NCBI RefSeq assembly: GCF_017888565.1 | Contig: NZ_JAGHFX010000030.1 | Coordinates: forward strand, 42,043 to 106,042 | From: Clostridium sp. | Lineage (GTDB): Bacteria; Bacillota; Clostridia; Clostridiales; Clostridiaceae | Direction of reading: 5' to 3' | DNA length: 64,000 nt | Shown: positions 27,497 through 37,984 of the stretch, piece by piece | Layout: each line of letters begins with the position of its first letter | How positions within the stretch are numbered: the first letter of the stretch is position 1 | Made by a program: the position numbers and the translations under genes | Notes under the pieces: generated by a model | The model's database searches: none | Told to the model about the DNA's origin: nothing | Seen by the model: only the letters and a program-made list of their open reading frames with translations

Positions 27497-28957
27497 TCAC
27501 TCTTTATTAGTAAATATCTTTTCAATAATTTTAAAATTCTCTTCATCTAAATTTAAATCATATTTAAACTTTCCTCCACTTAAATGTAATATCCTAGTAC
27601 AAACTTGACAAATAAGTTCATAATCATGGGTAATAACAAATATAATCTTACCCATACTAGCAAGTTCTTTAAGCAATTTTGAAACTTTAATCATACTTTC
27701 ATAATCTAAACCACTAGTTGGTTCATCAAAAATCAATATTTCTTTATTACATATCATACTAACAGCTACAGCAACCCTTTGTTTTTGTCCACCTGATAAC
27801 CTATTTGGATGTAAATTTTTAAAATTATATAAATCTAATCTTTTTAGAATTTCATTTACCTTATTTTTATCAGGATTTTTTATCCCTAGTAAACATTCTT
27901 CTTGTACACTCTCTGCAAATAATTGATAGTTCACATCTTGCATAACCATATAAGAAATTTTCAAACGTTCTTTTTCTTTAATTTGTTTATTTCCCCAAAA
28001 AATATCACCAATATATTCTTTATGTAATCCACATAAAACACGTGAAAAAGTGGTTTTACCTTCGCCATTGTTCCCAGTAAGTGCAATAATTTCTCCTTTA
28101 TCTACTTGAAAAGAGCAATTCTTTATTATATCTCTTTTTTTATAAAATACTGTTAAGTTATTAATTTTTAAATCTTTTTTTCCATTTAATAGGTTTCTAT
28201 ATTTAAAATTTTCTTCTGAAAGATTAATAGAACGTAATCCCATAGCTTTTCTTTGTTCTAAAGGTATTTTTCTAAATTCTTTAGGACAATACACTTTAGC
28301 TATTTTCCCTTCCTCTAAATATATAATCTTATCTACCAAATCCATTAAATAAAAAATCCGATGTTCTGCAATTAAAATTGTTTTCCCTTTATCTTTTAGT
28401 TTTTTTAATTTCTTACGTAAATTTTTTATAGATATCATATCCAAATTTGATGAAGGTTCATCTAATAAAAAAATATCAGGATTCATTGCATAAACAGATG
28501 CGAAAGCAATTTTTTGTTTTTCACCACCTGATAATTTAAATATACTTCTCCCTCTAAGTTTTTCTATATCAAGATCTATAGCTACTTTTTCTACTATATT
28601 AGCTATTCTCTCAGAATCATATGCCATATTCTCAAGTCCAAAAGCAATCTCACTATCGGTATCAATGTTAAAAAATTGAGTACGTGGATTTTGAAATACA
28701 GAGCCAACATACTCTGCAATTTTATACATTGGAAATTCTGATATATGTTCTCCTTCTATTAAAATATCTCCTACCAAATCCCCTGTATAAAAATGTGGAA
28801 TCACTCCATTGATTAAACGAATAATTGTAGTTTTACCACACCCACTTCTTCCGCATAGTAATACACACTCTCCTTTTTTTATATGCAAATTTATCTCCTT
28901 AAGACTTCCTTGTTTCTGACCACAATACGAAAATGAAATATTTTTAAATTCAATCAC
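27497..28957 (-). CDS. ECF transporter ATPase with two ABC domains
   Basis: 486 residues with two complete ATPase modules in one chain. Module 1 has Walker A GRSGCGKTT and signature LSGGEKQ; module 2 has GNNGEGKTT and LSGGQKQ. This duplicated architecture occurs in energy-coupling-factor transporters. It starts at a GTG eight bases after GGGGAGGTGA, just after the T component. It supplies energy to the T and S components encoded directly upstream. Confidence 0.92.
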   Translation of the reverse strand: MIEFKNISFSYCGQKQGSLKEINLHIKKGECVLLCGRSGCGKTTIIRLINGVIPHFYTGDLVGDILIEGEHISEFPMYKIAEYVGSVFQNPRTQFFNIDTDSEIAFGLENMAYDSERIANIVEKVAIDLDIEKLRGRSIFKLSGGEKQKIAFASVYAMNPDIFLLDEPSSNLDMISIKNLRKKLKKLKDKGKTILIAEHRIFYLMDLVDKIIYLEEGKIAKVYCPKEFRKIPLEQRKAMGLRSINLSEENFKYRNLLNGKKDLKINNLTVFYKKRDIIKNCSFQVDKGEIIALTGNNGEGKTTFSRVLCGLHKEYIGDIFWGNKQIKEKERLKISYMVMQDVNYQLFAESVQEECLLGIKNPDKNKVNEILKRLDLYNFKNLHPNRLSGGQKQRVAVAVSMICNKEILIFDEPTSGLDYESMIKVSKLLKELASMGKIIFVITHDYELICQVCTRILHLSGGKFKYDLNLDEENFKIIEKIFTNKE

Positions 28958-28965
28958 TTAACAAA

Positions 28966-29676
28966 TCACCTCCCCAAGTAAATCCCCCAAATTAGAAATA
29001 ATACGAATATTAATAATGCACAAATATCTACTTTATTAATCTTAATTTGAATCAAAGAAGTCCTAGGTTTCGGATTTTCTATTCCTCTAGTTACAGACGC
29101 AATTGTTAGTTCATCTGCCACCTTTGAAGCAGCCATCATTAATGGGACATAAATACAATTAACAGTAATGGAAGGACTAGTTATAAATCCCTTTAATGAT
29201 GGTGAAATCCCCCTCATTTTCATTGCATCTTTAATGTAATGCCAATCTTCTTGTATCGATGGTAAATATCGAAGCATTACTGCTATTGGAATAATTAATT
29301 TCTGTGGTATACGACTTTTATTCATTGCTACTAAAAATTCACTAACTTTTGTTGTTGATATAACTATTCCAGACATCATAGCACAAGGATAAACTTTGTG
29401 AACTAGACCTAAGAATGCCATAAGTATACCTCTTAGCGAACCTGGAGCATTATATATTGTCCATACTGAAAGAAAATATATAAATACATATATAACAATA
29501 GTTTTTAGAGCATACTTCCATTTTTTATTTACTATTGCAAATACACCTATTAACAATACAAATTCTAATTCATAATCTAAAGATGGAGTAATAGTTGCGG
29601 TAATTACACATATAAATAATATTAAAATTTTTATTCTAGGATCAAATCTTAATCCCTCTTTTGAAAAATATATCAT
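28966..29676 (-). CDS. ECF transporter T component (transmembrane coupling protein)
   Basis: 236 residues, about six membrane segments. The cytoplasmic coupling helices carry the short Arg-Gly motifs MRGIS and TRGIE, the family's contact points for the ATPase. Its start overlaps the stop of the S component by one base. It links the ATPase to the substrate-specific S component. Confidence 0.9.
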   Translation of the reverse strand: MIYFSKEGLRFDPRIKILILFICVITATITPSLDYELEFVLLIGVFAIVNKKWKYALKTIVIYVFIYFLSVWTIYNAPGSLRGILMAFLGLVHKVYPCAMMSGIVISTTKVSEFLVAMNKSRIPQKLIIPIAVMLRYLPSIQEDWHYIKDAMKMRGISPSLKGFITSPSITVNCIYVPLMMAASKVADELTIASVTRGIENPKPRTSLIQIKINKVDICALLIFVLFLIWGIYLGR

Positions 29677-30272
29677 TAGTCTACAATACCAGCTTTTTCA
29701 AATTGTTTTTTTAATAATTTACTTCCAACCCATGCGCTAAAAGCTGCAACAAGAAGTGTTCCTATAATGATTACATAAATCATCCAAGGTTTAGCTACCG
29801 CATTCATTGTATCAAGATATGATTGATCCGTACCTTTCTCTACCATTGCTCTAATCCATCCATTTGGATTTATAAAATATGCTAAAAAACTTCCTACTCC
29901 TCCAAGAGAAAATATCATATATGAAATAATATTCATTTTTTTACTTTTAAAATTCCCAATTCTAGCTATTATGTCTGCAATAAATCCCATAATAATACAA
30001 CCTAATACCATAGCCCAATGCATACCTGTAATAAATAGGAGAATTCCAACAACAATTCCCAAAATAAAAACACTCCATTTTTTCCCTACTTTAGCCACCA
30101 AAAGCATATATACAGGTCCACACAATAAAGCACTGCCCATTGCTTGATAAAATGTTAATACCGGATTTATTCCAAATGGAATTCCTCCAATTATGTAAAA
30201 TACACAATAAATCGCACTAAAAACACCAATTGTTACCATATTCTTTATTGTTAATCCTTTATTTTTATACAT
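29676..30272 (-). CDS. ECF transporter S component (MptD/Trep_Strep family)
   Basis: 198 residues with about six membrane segments. The opening TIGVFSAIYCVFYIIGGIP and the internal MHWAMVLGCIIMGFIADI segment match the Trep_Strep (MptD) S-component family, whose substrates are poorly known. It lies 31 bases downstream of the thiazolinyl imine reductase in the siderophore operon. Streptococcal relatives have been tied to iron-compound uptake, to my recollection, so an iron-siderophore substrate is the leading inference. Confidence 0.82.
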   Translation of the reverse strand: MYKNKGLTIKNMVTIGVFSAIYCVFYIIGGIPFGINPVLTFYQAMGSALLCGPVYMLLVAKVGKKWSVFILGIVVGILLFITGMHWAMVLGCIIMGFIADIIARIGNFKSKKMNIISYMIFSLGGVGSFLAYFINPNGWIRAMVEKGTDQSYLDTMNAVAKPWMIYVIIIGTLLVAAFSAWVGSKLLKKQFEKAGIVD

Positions 30273-30303
30273 AAATTACCTCCTAATATTTTCTTATACA
30301 TAG

Positions 30304-31383
30304 TTAAAATTTCATTAATTCTTTCAAACTTAAAGGACTTTTATAATATTCATTAATTATAGTTGGTCTACCTATTTCTATAGCCAGATCATGCCATGCT
30401 TGTATTACTGCAATTAAATATTGCTCATTATTACCAACTTCCTTTTCCTTTATTATTTCATCTTTAAATTCTAAAACTGAACTAACTAATCCATTAACCC
30501 AATCTCCTAGCATCATATCATAAAATGTAATATTTTCTTGTTTATTTACAATTTCAAATGTATTTAATTTTGAAAATTCATTTTGTACTTCTAAATCAAA
30601 TTTACCTTCTTCATTCGTCTGTTTTTCAATGCAAGGCTCCCATATAATAACCCCATTGGTTCCAGTCATTAACAAATTCCCACAATTTGTAGTGAATCCA
30701 ATTCTATGAAGTAATAACATATAATTATCAGGATTTTTAGATACAATTTGATTTTGAATATTTATGCATATTGGAATATCATTAATATATCCTGAAACAA
30801 TACAAAATGGTGAGTCTGTTTTTACATCAGATATTTTTTTGAATTTCCAAGGTTTTATACCATTTAATGCTCTTCCTAATATATCAATAAGTGGAAATAA
30901 AACATGAACACTACATTCTGCTGTAATATATCTTAATTCAGAATAATCATTTAGTTTTTTAACTATTTTTATTAAATTATCTACTATTCTTAAATCAGGA
31001 TAAAAAGTGTTTAATTTATATTTACACTTATGCAGTTGTGCAAGTTTTAAAAAATTTATATAATCATCTATATGAACAGGTTGTTCTTGGATAACATTAA
31101 TTCCTTTTTTTAAAAAATCTTCAACTATATGACTTCCCTTGCCTCCAAAAAGAGTTGAATTAATTACAACACAAGCTACATCAACATCATTTTTGCTTAT
31201 ACCGCTTATGTCTGTTAATAATGGTACTTTATATTTTTTTGCATATCTTTTAGAAATTTCACTACCTCTAGAAAAAATACCTACTAATTCATATTCATCT
31301 TTTAATCTTTCCAGTGCCTTCAGATAAAATTGACCAAAACCAACTCCGCAAACTAAAATTTTTAGTTTTACTTTATCATTCAA
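30304..31383 (-). CDS. Thiazolinyl imine reductase (Irp3/YbtU/PchG family)
   Basis: 359 residues. The N-terminal nucleotide-binding fold (CGVGFGQFYLKAL) is of the Gfo/Idh/MocA type. The segments VVINSTLFGGKGS and INVIQEQPVH parallel those of Irp3/YbtU closely enough to separate it from ordinary sugar dehydrogenases. The family reduces one thiazoline ring to thiazolidine on the growing NRPS chain using NADPH. Its ATG overlaps the stop of the preceding saccharopine-dehydrogenase-like gene (ATGA). The role in ring reduction is strongly supported by family and context. Confidence 0.9.
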   Translation of the reverse strand: MNDKVKLKILVCGVGFGQFYLKALERLKDEYELVGIFSRGSEISKRYAKKYKVPLLTDISGISKNDVDVACVVINSTLFGGKGSHIVEDFLKKGINVIQEQPVHIDDYINFLKLAQLHKCKYKLNTFYPDLRIVDNLIKIVKKLNDYSELRYITAECSVHVLFPLIDILGRALNGIKPWKFKKISDVKTDSPFCIVSGYINDIPICINIQNQIVSKNPDNYMLLLHRIGFTTNCGNLLMTGTNGVIIWEPCIEKQTNEEGKFDLEVQNEFSKLNTFEIVNKQENITFYDMMLGDWVNGLVSSVLEFKDEIIKEKEVGNNEQYLIAVIQAWHDLAIEIGRPTIINEYYKSPLSLKELMKF

Positions 31384-32498
31384 ATCTCTCCCTCCTCTAT
31401 TTCAGTAAATAATTTATTCATTATACTCTCATTACCAACTTTTATATCAGTTATAGCTCCATTTGAAACCAAGTTTTTTATTACTATTTCGCTATCCAAC
31501 AAATCAAATGCCCAATAAATATTTTTATGATACTTATTATTTAACAATCTCTCTACACACATAGCTGCTATTATTCCATTAATTTTATATGTATCACTAC
31601 ACACCACCTCTATATTCTCTAAATATTTTCCAAATCCATTATTTATAGTTATTTCAATCCAATATTTATACCAATTATTTGAATTATAATTACTTTTTTC
31701 TAAATCTATCTTTATTTTTTCCGCAACTTGATAAATATCATCTTTTGATTTAATTTTAGCTAAATCCATCACAGCTCTATCCATTACTGTTTTATATAAC
31801 GGATTTATTTGAACATTATACCAATGTAATTCCTTAATTCCATATTTAATTCCAGCATTGTATATCTCATCCGTTAAATATTCATTAATATATGCTTTTC
31901 TACCAAATATATTAAATAACTTTGATTCATTTGGTTTTCTTTCATTTATAGATACGCTTCCATTAAAAATATATCTATCCGTTTTACCAAAATTTTCAAC
32001 CATACTCATTAAAACATCAACACAAGCATTTGTTGTTATAAGCTCTTTCCCTCCCGCATAAATAGATAAATTTTCAATACTTTTTCCATAACGCTCAGCT
32101 ATCCATGAGACTAAAATTGCTGAAAATCCTGGAAAACTCCCTGCTCCTATAACCCCTGTTAAGTTAGATAAAGCCTTTTTATTATTTAATAAAGTAACTC
32201 CAAAAATATCTACAAATTTTATATCATATTTTTGAATTTCTTCAGCTATTTTACATGATGTAAAATATGATGGTCCTGTACAATTAATTAAAAGATCACA
32301 ATCTAAACAAAACTCTTTTAACATTTCATGATTACATATATCAATTTTGCAATATTCTATTGTGTCATCTGAGTTAATATAAATATCTTCTGATATACTT
32401 CGTTGTCCACATTTTAATAAATACTTTTCTTTTAAAATATCAACAACTATTTGCCCTACTTTACCACCGTAACCTAAAATGCCAACCTTTCTTTTCAT
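31380..32498 (-). CDS. Saccharopine-dehydrogenase-like NAD(P)-binding oxidoreductase
   Basis: 372 residues. It begins with a Rossmann motif (GILGYGGKVGQ) and has the LINCTGPSYFTSC segment of the saccharopine dehydrogenase NADP-binding family. It lies two bases after NRPS2 and overlaps the YbtU-like reductase, so it is a core pathway gene. I infer a second reductive step on a thiazoline ring or on a chain intermediate. PchK of enantio-pyochelin clusters is, as I recall, a reductase different from PchG and may be related; I am not certain of that family. Confidence 0.72.
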   Translation of the reverse strand: MKRKVGILGYGGKVGQIVVDILKEKYLLKCGQRSISEDIYINSDDTIEYCKIDICNHEMLKEFCLDCDLLINCTGPSYFTSCKIAEEIQKYDIKFVDIFGVTLLNNKKALSNLTGVIGAGSFPGFSAILVSWIAERYGKSIENLSIYAGGKELITTNACVDVLMSMVENFGKTDRYIFNGSVSINERKPNESKLFNIFGRKAYINEYLTDEIYNAGIKYGIKELHWYNVQINPLYKTVMDRAVMDLAKIKSKDDIYQVAEKIKIDLEKSNYNSNNWYKYWIEITINNGFGKYLENIEVVCSDTYKINGIIAAMCVERLLNNKYHKNIYWAFDLLDSEIVIKNLVSNGAITDIKVGNESIMNKLFTEIEEGEI

Positions 32499-32500
32499 AA

Positions 32501-35500
32501 TTACATCTCCTTATATAATAAATGAAACACATTCTTTACATATGATTCTTGCAAACATGTTAGATGATTTCCTTCTATCCTAACTCTTGAAGATTCTCCT
32601 ATAATAACATTTTTCCAAAAAAGTTCGTTATCGCAATCATCAATTGGTAAAAAAGTTGTTTTTTGATTACTACAATCTAAAATTACAGTTTTTCCAAAGT
32701 ACACTCCTGGATTATAAGATATCATAGCTTTAAAACTATGACAAAAAACTTCATATATTGGTGGTAACTGTTCTTCATTATAAATAATATTTTTATCTCC
32801 ATATTTATAGATATTGCTGTAAATTTTCTTAAAACGCTCTTTTTTATCTATCAAGGCTAACTTCTCATAGCACTTTATAACATTATTGAATTCCTCTTTC
32901 ATCACTAATAATTCTTCGTTTGAAATTACAGATCCATATCCGTATTTTTCACCTAGTGATAAAATAGCTTTTTTTAATTCAAAATCTTCTACCATATGCC
33001 CTGCTCTATATACATTTGAACCTATAATCATCCCAAATGCTCTTTCCATAAGTAATTCATTATATATCATTTTTTTACTCGGAGTTGTATCTATACTAAT
33101 TAACCTAGTTACTTTCTTTCCATTTTCAGATAAAACTTTTGCCGTTTCTAAAGCAATTAATCCTCCAATACAAAAACCTATTAGTTCAAAATCTTTTTCG
33201 CTAGATTCTATTAACTTTTTTGCATATTTTATTCCTAATGTTTGAATTAACTCATCTGATTTTATAGATAAATATTTTTCAGTATTATCACATATTATAG
33301 CTACTAAATCACCATCAAGTTCTTTCATTAGTGGTATAAGTTTATCATAAGGGTTTATAGTTCCTGTTCCATCGTGTATTAATACTCTAGTTATTGAACT
33401 ATTTGGATCCTCTTTTAAGTAAATTAATCCACTCATCTTATTTTCTTTCTTTGAAGACATTGTACTTTGTTTTTCTATAAGTCTTTTACACAACCCTCCA
33501 ACTGTAGGTGATTCAATTAATGCAACCATTAACTTATCCCAAGGCCACTCTTTTGCTTCAACTATATTTTCTTTTAACTGGGCAACTAATTGAGCTGCAA
33601 CTAAAGAATCTCCTCCCATTTCATAGAAATTTTCATTTGCATAAATATCCCTTCTTTTTAAGATTAATTTCCAAATCTCTGCTACTCTTTTCTCTAAATC
33701 AGTTTTTAATTGTATTTTTTCTGTTTTATTTTGTACTTCTTCTTTTTCACTTTTAACTCTATTCATAAGAGCTTTTCTATCTATTTTCCCATTTACAGTT
33801 ATAGGCAACTCTTTTAATATTTCGATATGATTTGGAATCATATATTCAGGTAGATTTTGTTTCAAATATGATTTTATTTTATTTTCATTTAATGATTTTA
33901 TTTTAGATTCAATTTGTATAACAAATAATGTTTGTCCAAATCCATTTAAAGATTCATTAATCTTTGGTAAAATCGATACAATATTTCCTCCTATTTTCTC
34001 TATAATTGTTCCCCACTGATTTTTATCCAAAAAAACTTGATTATTTTCATTTCTAAAATCTTTTACATTGTTAAATCCATTTAAAAATTCAACCGATGTT
34101 AATAATGTATAATTATTCTCTGTTTCTTCTAAAATTACAATATATCCATTAGGTTTCACCATTTCTTTAATCTGTTTCATTACACGTAATAAATCACTTG
34201 CATTATGAAGCACATTATTACATAATATTAAATCATATGAGGATGAATTTATATTCTGATCCCAATAATTTCTGTTTATATCATACAATTGAAATTCAAC
34301 CCATGGATATTGTTTAAAGTTACTACGAGCAAAATTTAAAAATGACTGAGAAATATCTGTAAACATATATTCAACTGGATATTCTTTTATAGATTCTATT
34401 AACTCTTGGCTAACTCCCCCTACTCCAGCTCCAACTTCTAATATTTTAAACTTATTTTTAGAATCTATTTTCATAAAATCATCCAAAATTAATTTAATAT
34501 TATCAATTATAGTTTTATTCATAAAAGAATTAACTTTATTATATTTATATGCCTCTAAAGCAATATCAAATTTTCCTCCCGGAAAAAATAATTCAATAGG
34601 ATCAATCTCTCCTCTCAATAAAGGAATCAGATTCTTTCTAGATTCCGAAAAATATTTCATCATAACTTCACTATAATGAACCTTCTCTTCTAATTTTGTC
34701 CATTTTGCCCATTCATTATCAGCTTCATTCCCATCTACATACATTATAGCTTTATATCCATCTTCTTCATTTTTTTCAATAATACGCTCATTTTCAAGTA
34801 CTTTTAACCAACGTCTTAATAAAGATATGTATGAACTTTTAATTCCTATTTTATTTATAATCTCATTCTCTGTATGCCATATTTTAAAGTCTGTAAATAT
34901 ACCAATACTTTGAAATGTTTTTAAAATATCTAATATAGCAGTATTATTAGATGCTTCAATCCATTCATTAAATTGCTTAACTATTCCATATTTTTCTTTG
35001 TTTTTAAATAAGAGTTCATTTTTTGTTCTTATCCTCTGATTAACATTTGATTCCTTACAATATGAACTTATATCAGGTTGTATAAATGCTCCAATAATAT
35101 CATCATTTTCACCTGATATAACAACTGTAGAGTTAGCAATACCGGGAAATGTATTTAATATAGCTTCTATTTCATTTAATTCTACTCGATTACCTCTTAT
35201 TTTTACTTGTCCATCTTCTCTTCCTAAAAACTCAATATCCCCATTTGGATAATATCTTCCACAATCACCAGTATTGTAAAGTCTTTTTCCTAAATTATTA
35301 TGGAAAATAAATTTTTGTGCTGTTAAATCTCTATCATTAAGATATCCATTTGCTAATCCTTTTCCTCCTATATATAAAGTTCCTCTTACCCAATCAGGAC
35401 ACTCATTCAAATTAGAGTCAAGCACATAGAATTGTTGATTGGCTAATGGAGTTCCATAGGTTATACTTCTTTTATAATTATTATCTATATCTATTTCATG

Positions 35501-37972
35501 AAATATAGACCATATACTTGCTTCTGTTGCTCCTCCCAAACTAATTATTCTTGAATTCTTAAATAAACTTTTTATTTCATTGGGTAAAGATAATGGTATC
35601 CAATCACCAGATAACATGACAACACGAAGACTATCTGAACCATTAATCTTCTCTGATTCTAAATAAGAAGTTATCATTTGCATTTGTGCAGGAGCAGTAT
35701 TCCATATCGTTACTTTTTCTTTTTTTAACAAATAATTCCACTCTGATACATTTTTATTATCACTTGGTATTATTAATGTTCCTCCAGCAGTTAAAATACC
35801 AAAAATATCAAAAACTGATAAATCAAATGCAAGATTAGAAATACATATAACTCTATCTTTTTCTGTTATATTAAACCTTTGTATGATATCATTTATCGTA
35901 TTCATTGCAGCTTTATGAGTAATTACAACCCCTTTAGGATTGCCTGTACTTCCTGATGTATATATTACATAGGCAATATCATCTGGATTGCAGCCCACTT
36001 TCTTGATTTCAAGTCCTTTCGAAACCTTTAAATTTTCAATATAAACTTTACATATTTCATTTGAATATATTTTTTGGCCTAATCTATTATTTAGTGAAGT
36101 TAAAACAAATCTCGCCTTTGAATCACTACATATTCTATCTATTCTAGAAATTGGTTGATTTATATCTATTGGCAAATAAATAGCACCAACCATCAAAGCT
36201 CCTAATGTAGCTGCTATTTGCCATATTCCTTTGTTTAAGTGTATAGCTACAATATCACCAGGCTTACAACCTCTTTTTATTAATTCATTTTGAACTGTTA
36301 CAACATAATCAGCAAGATCACTATAAGAGTATGAAACTCCATTAAAAGAAATTGCCTCTGCTTCTGGTCGACTCTTAACATTATCACAAAATCCCTTAAC
36401 AAGAGTTCTTCTTTCAAAATTTTTATAAGTATCATTTATTTTATTTCTATTTTTTCTCAAGCTATTAGGTAAATTAATAATATTTTTATCGTTAATCAAC
36501 TTTCTAATTTCTAAATTTTTTAATATATTTGAAAAAACTTCAAATGCAGAATCTATTAATCCATCTGGAAAATCATTTTCTCTAACATCCCAATTTACTA
36601 ATATACCATCTTTATATTGTATAGCTTGACAATCAATCAATACTTGTGGTGTCTGACTAATTTTATATATAAGTTCTCCATATTTACTAATTTTTTCAAA
36701 TTCATTATTATCCTGAATTCCAAGAGCACTAGTGTATACATACGGTATAACAACTTTCTTGTTCCTAGCCCTTGACATTTCTCTTAAAACTTCAACACCT
36801 GAATATGACGAATGTTCCATATCATTCCATAATTGTAATTGTATCTTTTTTACTCTCTCAATAAAACTTAATTTATATTCATCCGATATTTCTAGTATGT
36901 TGACAACAGTAAAATCTCCTATTGTAGTTTTAACCTCTGGATGAATATCTTCTCTATCAGATATGGTAACATTAATACAAAAATTCTTTTGTTGAGACCA
37001 ATATCTTAAAACCTCAGTATAAACTCCCAAAATAAAACTTGAAACAGTTATACCATATTCCTTGCACATTTTTTCCAACTCAAATTTTCTTTTTTTATTA
37101 ATAAATTCATTGTATTGTTTTATAGAAAATTTATTACTATTTTCTTTTATAGGAAGAACAGGAGCTTCTGGTAAACTATTAATACGATTTTTCCAATATT
37201 CTTCATCTTTATTATATTTGTTTATAATATTAGGATTCATTTTTTTATTTTCATAATATACAATAATATCTCTATATGATAGTTCTTTATTAACTTTAGC
37301 CTTCCCCTCAAAATAATATGATTCTAATTCTTCAAATATAATCTTAATACTCATAAAATCAGCAATCATCATATCTAATGATAAATGTAAAATACTTGAA
37401 TCTTTCAAGTTGGTTACTTCTAAATCATATAACGGCCATTCTCCAATTTCATATTTCTTAGTTGATAATCTTTCCTTAATATTTTTCAAGTGTTCATCTA
37501 TAATTCGTTCTTTAGAATCCTCCATTTCCCAAAACTTAATTTTAGGTAATATATAATTATCAAGTATTTGTTGTGTTCCATTAATATTTATTTTTGCATG
37601 AAGCATATCATTATTATCAATTACTTGATTCCAAGCATTTTGAAGCTTGACTAAATCTAATTTGGGGTATTTTATTTCACAATAAATTTTACACCCAATT
37701 CCACCATAACTATATGATTCATTGCTACCAACCATATAAGCCGCTTGGATGTCTGTTAATTTAAAAGGGGTATATATTCCTTCTTTATTTATTACAACTT
37801 CATAATCATTATATTTTAAATAATGAATTATTTCGTTTTTCCAGTCACTTATTTCTTTTCTTGCCTTTTCATCAATTATTCCTTTTGGAGCATCAAAATA
37901 TAATTTTTTATCTTTTAAATATAAATGAACACCCTTTTGCTGATACTTCAAAATTATATCCTCTACAGTCAT
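32501..37972 (-). CDS. NRPS2, PchF-like: Cy-A-MT-PCP-TE
   Basis: 1823 residues, close to PchF. Residues 1-55 resemble a TubC-type docking domain. The cyclisation domain (about 65-500) has DMMIADFMS, the DxxxxDxxS signature. The adenylation domain carries YTSGSTGNPKG and GGATEAS; the specificity residues I read by eye, D-L-F-N-L-S-L-I-W, match known cysteine codes. An intact methyltransferase (LEVGAGVGG, about residue 1240) is inserted in the A domain. The carrier site is GGDSL. The C-terminal thioesterase (from about 1530) has GFCIGG, a Cys where Ser is usual. It should add, cyclise and N-methylate the last cysteine and release the chain. Confidence 0.93.
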   Translation of the reverse strand: MTVEDIILKYQQKGVHLYLKDKKLYFDAPKGIIDEKARKEISDWKNEIIHYLKYNDYEVVINKEGIYTPFKLTDIQAAYMVGSNESYSYGGIGCKIYCEIKYPKLDLVKLQNAWNQVIDNNDMLHAKININGTQQILDNYILPKIKFWEMEDSKERIIDEHLKNIKERLSTKKYEIGEWPLYDLEVTNLKDSSILHLSLDMMIADFMSIKIIFEELESYYFEGKAKVNKELSYRDIIVYYENKKMNPNIINKYNKDEEYWKNRINSLPEAPVLPIKENSNKFSIKQYNEFINKKRKFELEKMCKEYGITVSSFILGVYTEVLRYWSQQKNFCINVTISDREDIHPEVKTTIGDFTVVNILEISDEYKLSFIERVKKIQLQLWNDMEHSSYSGVEVLREMSRARNKKVVIPYVYTSALGIQDNNEFEKISKYGELIYKISQTPQVLIDCQAIQYKDGILVNWDVRENDFPDGLIDSAFEVFSNILKNLEIRKLINDKNIINLPNSLRKNRNKINDTYKNFERRTLVKGFCDNVKSRPEAEAISFNGVSYSYSDLADYVVTVQNELIKRGCKPGDIVAIHLNKGIWQIAATLGALMVGAIYLPIDINQPISRIDRICSDSKARFVLTSLNNRLGQKIYSNEICKVYIENLKVSKGLEIKKVGCNPDDIAYVIYTSGSTGNPKGVVITHKAAMNTINDIIQRFNITEKDRVICISNLAFDLSVFDIFGILTAGGTLIIPSDNKNVSEWNYLLKKEKVTIWNTAPAQMQMITSYLESEKINGSDSLRVVMLSGDWIPLSLPNEIKSLFKNSRIISLGGATEASIWSIFHEIDIDNNYKRSITYGTPLANQQFYVLDSNLNECPDWVRGTLYIGGKGLANGYLNDRDLTAQKFIFHNNLGKRLYNTGDCGRYYPNGDIEFLGREDGQVKIRGNRVELNEIEAILNTFPGIANSTVVISGENDDIIGAFIQPDISSYCKESNVNQRIRTKNELLFKNKEKYGIVKQFNEWIEASNNTAILDILKTFQSIGIFTDFKIWHTENEIINKIGIKSSYISLLRRWLKVLENERIIEKNEEDGYKAIMYVDGNEADNEWAKWTKLEEKVHYSEVMMKYFSESRKNLIPLLRGEIDPIELFFPGGKFDIALEAYKYNKVNSFMNKTIIDNIKLILDDFMKIDSKNKFKILEVGAGVGGVSQELIESIKEYPVEYMFTDISQSFLNFARSNFKQYPWVEFQLYDINRNYWDQNINSSSYDLILCNNVLHNASDLLRVMKQIKEMVKPNGYIVILEETENNYTLLTSVEFLNGFNNVKDFRNENNQVFLDKNQWGTIIEKIGGNIVSILPKINESLNGFGQTLFVIQIESKIKSLNENKIKSYLKQNLPEYMIPNHIEILKELPITVNGKIDRKALMNRVKSEKEEVQNKTEKIQLKTDLEKRVAEIWKLILKRRDIYANENFYEMGGDSLVAAQLVAQLKENIVEAKEWPWDKLMVALIESPTVGGLCKRLIEKQSTMSSKKENKMSGLIYLKEDPNSSITRVLIHDGTGTINPYDKLIPLMKELDGDLVAIICDNTEKYLSIKSDELIQTLGIKYAKKLIESSEKDFELIGFCIGGLIALETAKVLSENGKKVTRLISIDTTPSKKMIYNELLMERAFGMIIGSNVYRAGHMVEDFELKKAILSLGEKYGYGSVISNEELLVMKEEFNNVIKCYEKLALIDKKERFKKIYSNIYKYGDKNIIYNEEQLPPIYEVFCHSFKAMISYNPGVYFGKTVILDCSNQKTTFLPIDDCDNELFWKNVIIGESSRVRIEGNHLTCLQESYVKNVFHLLYKEM

Positions 37973-37984
37973 ATTTTTACCTCC

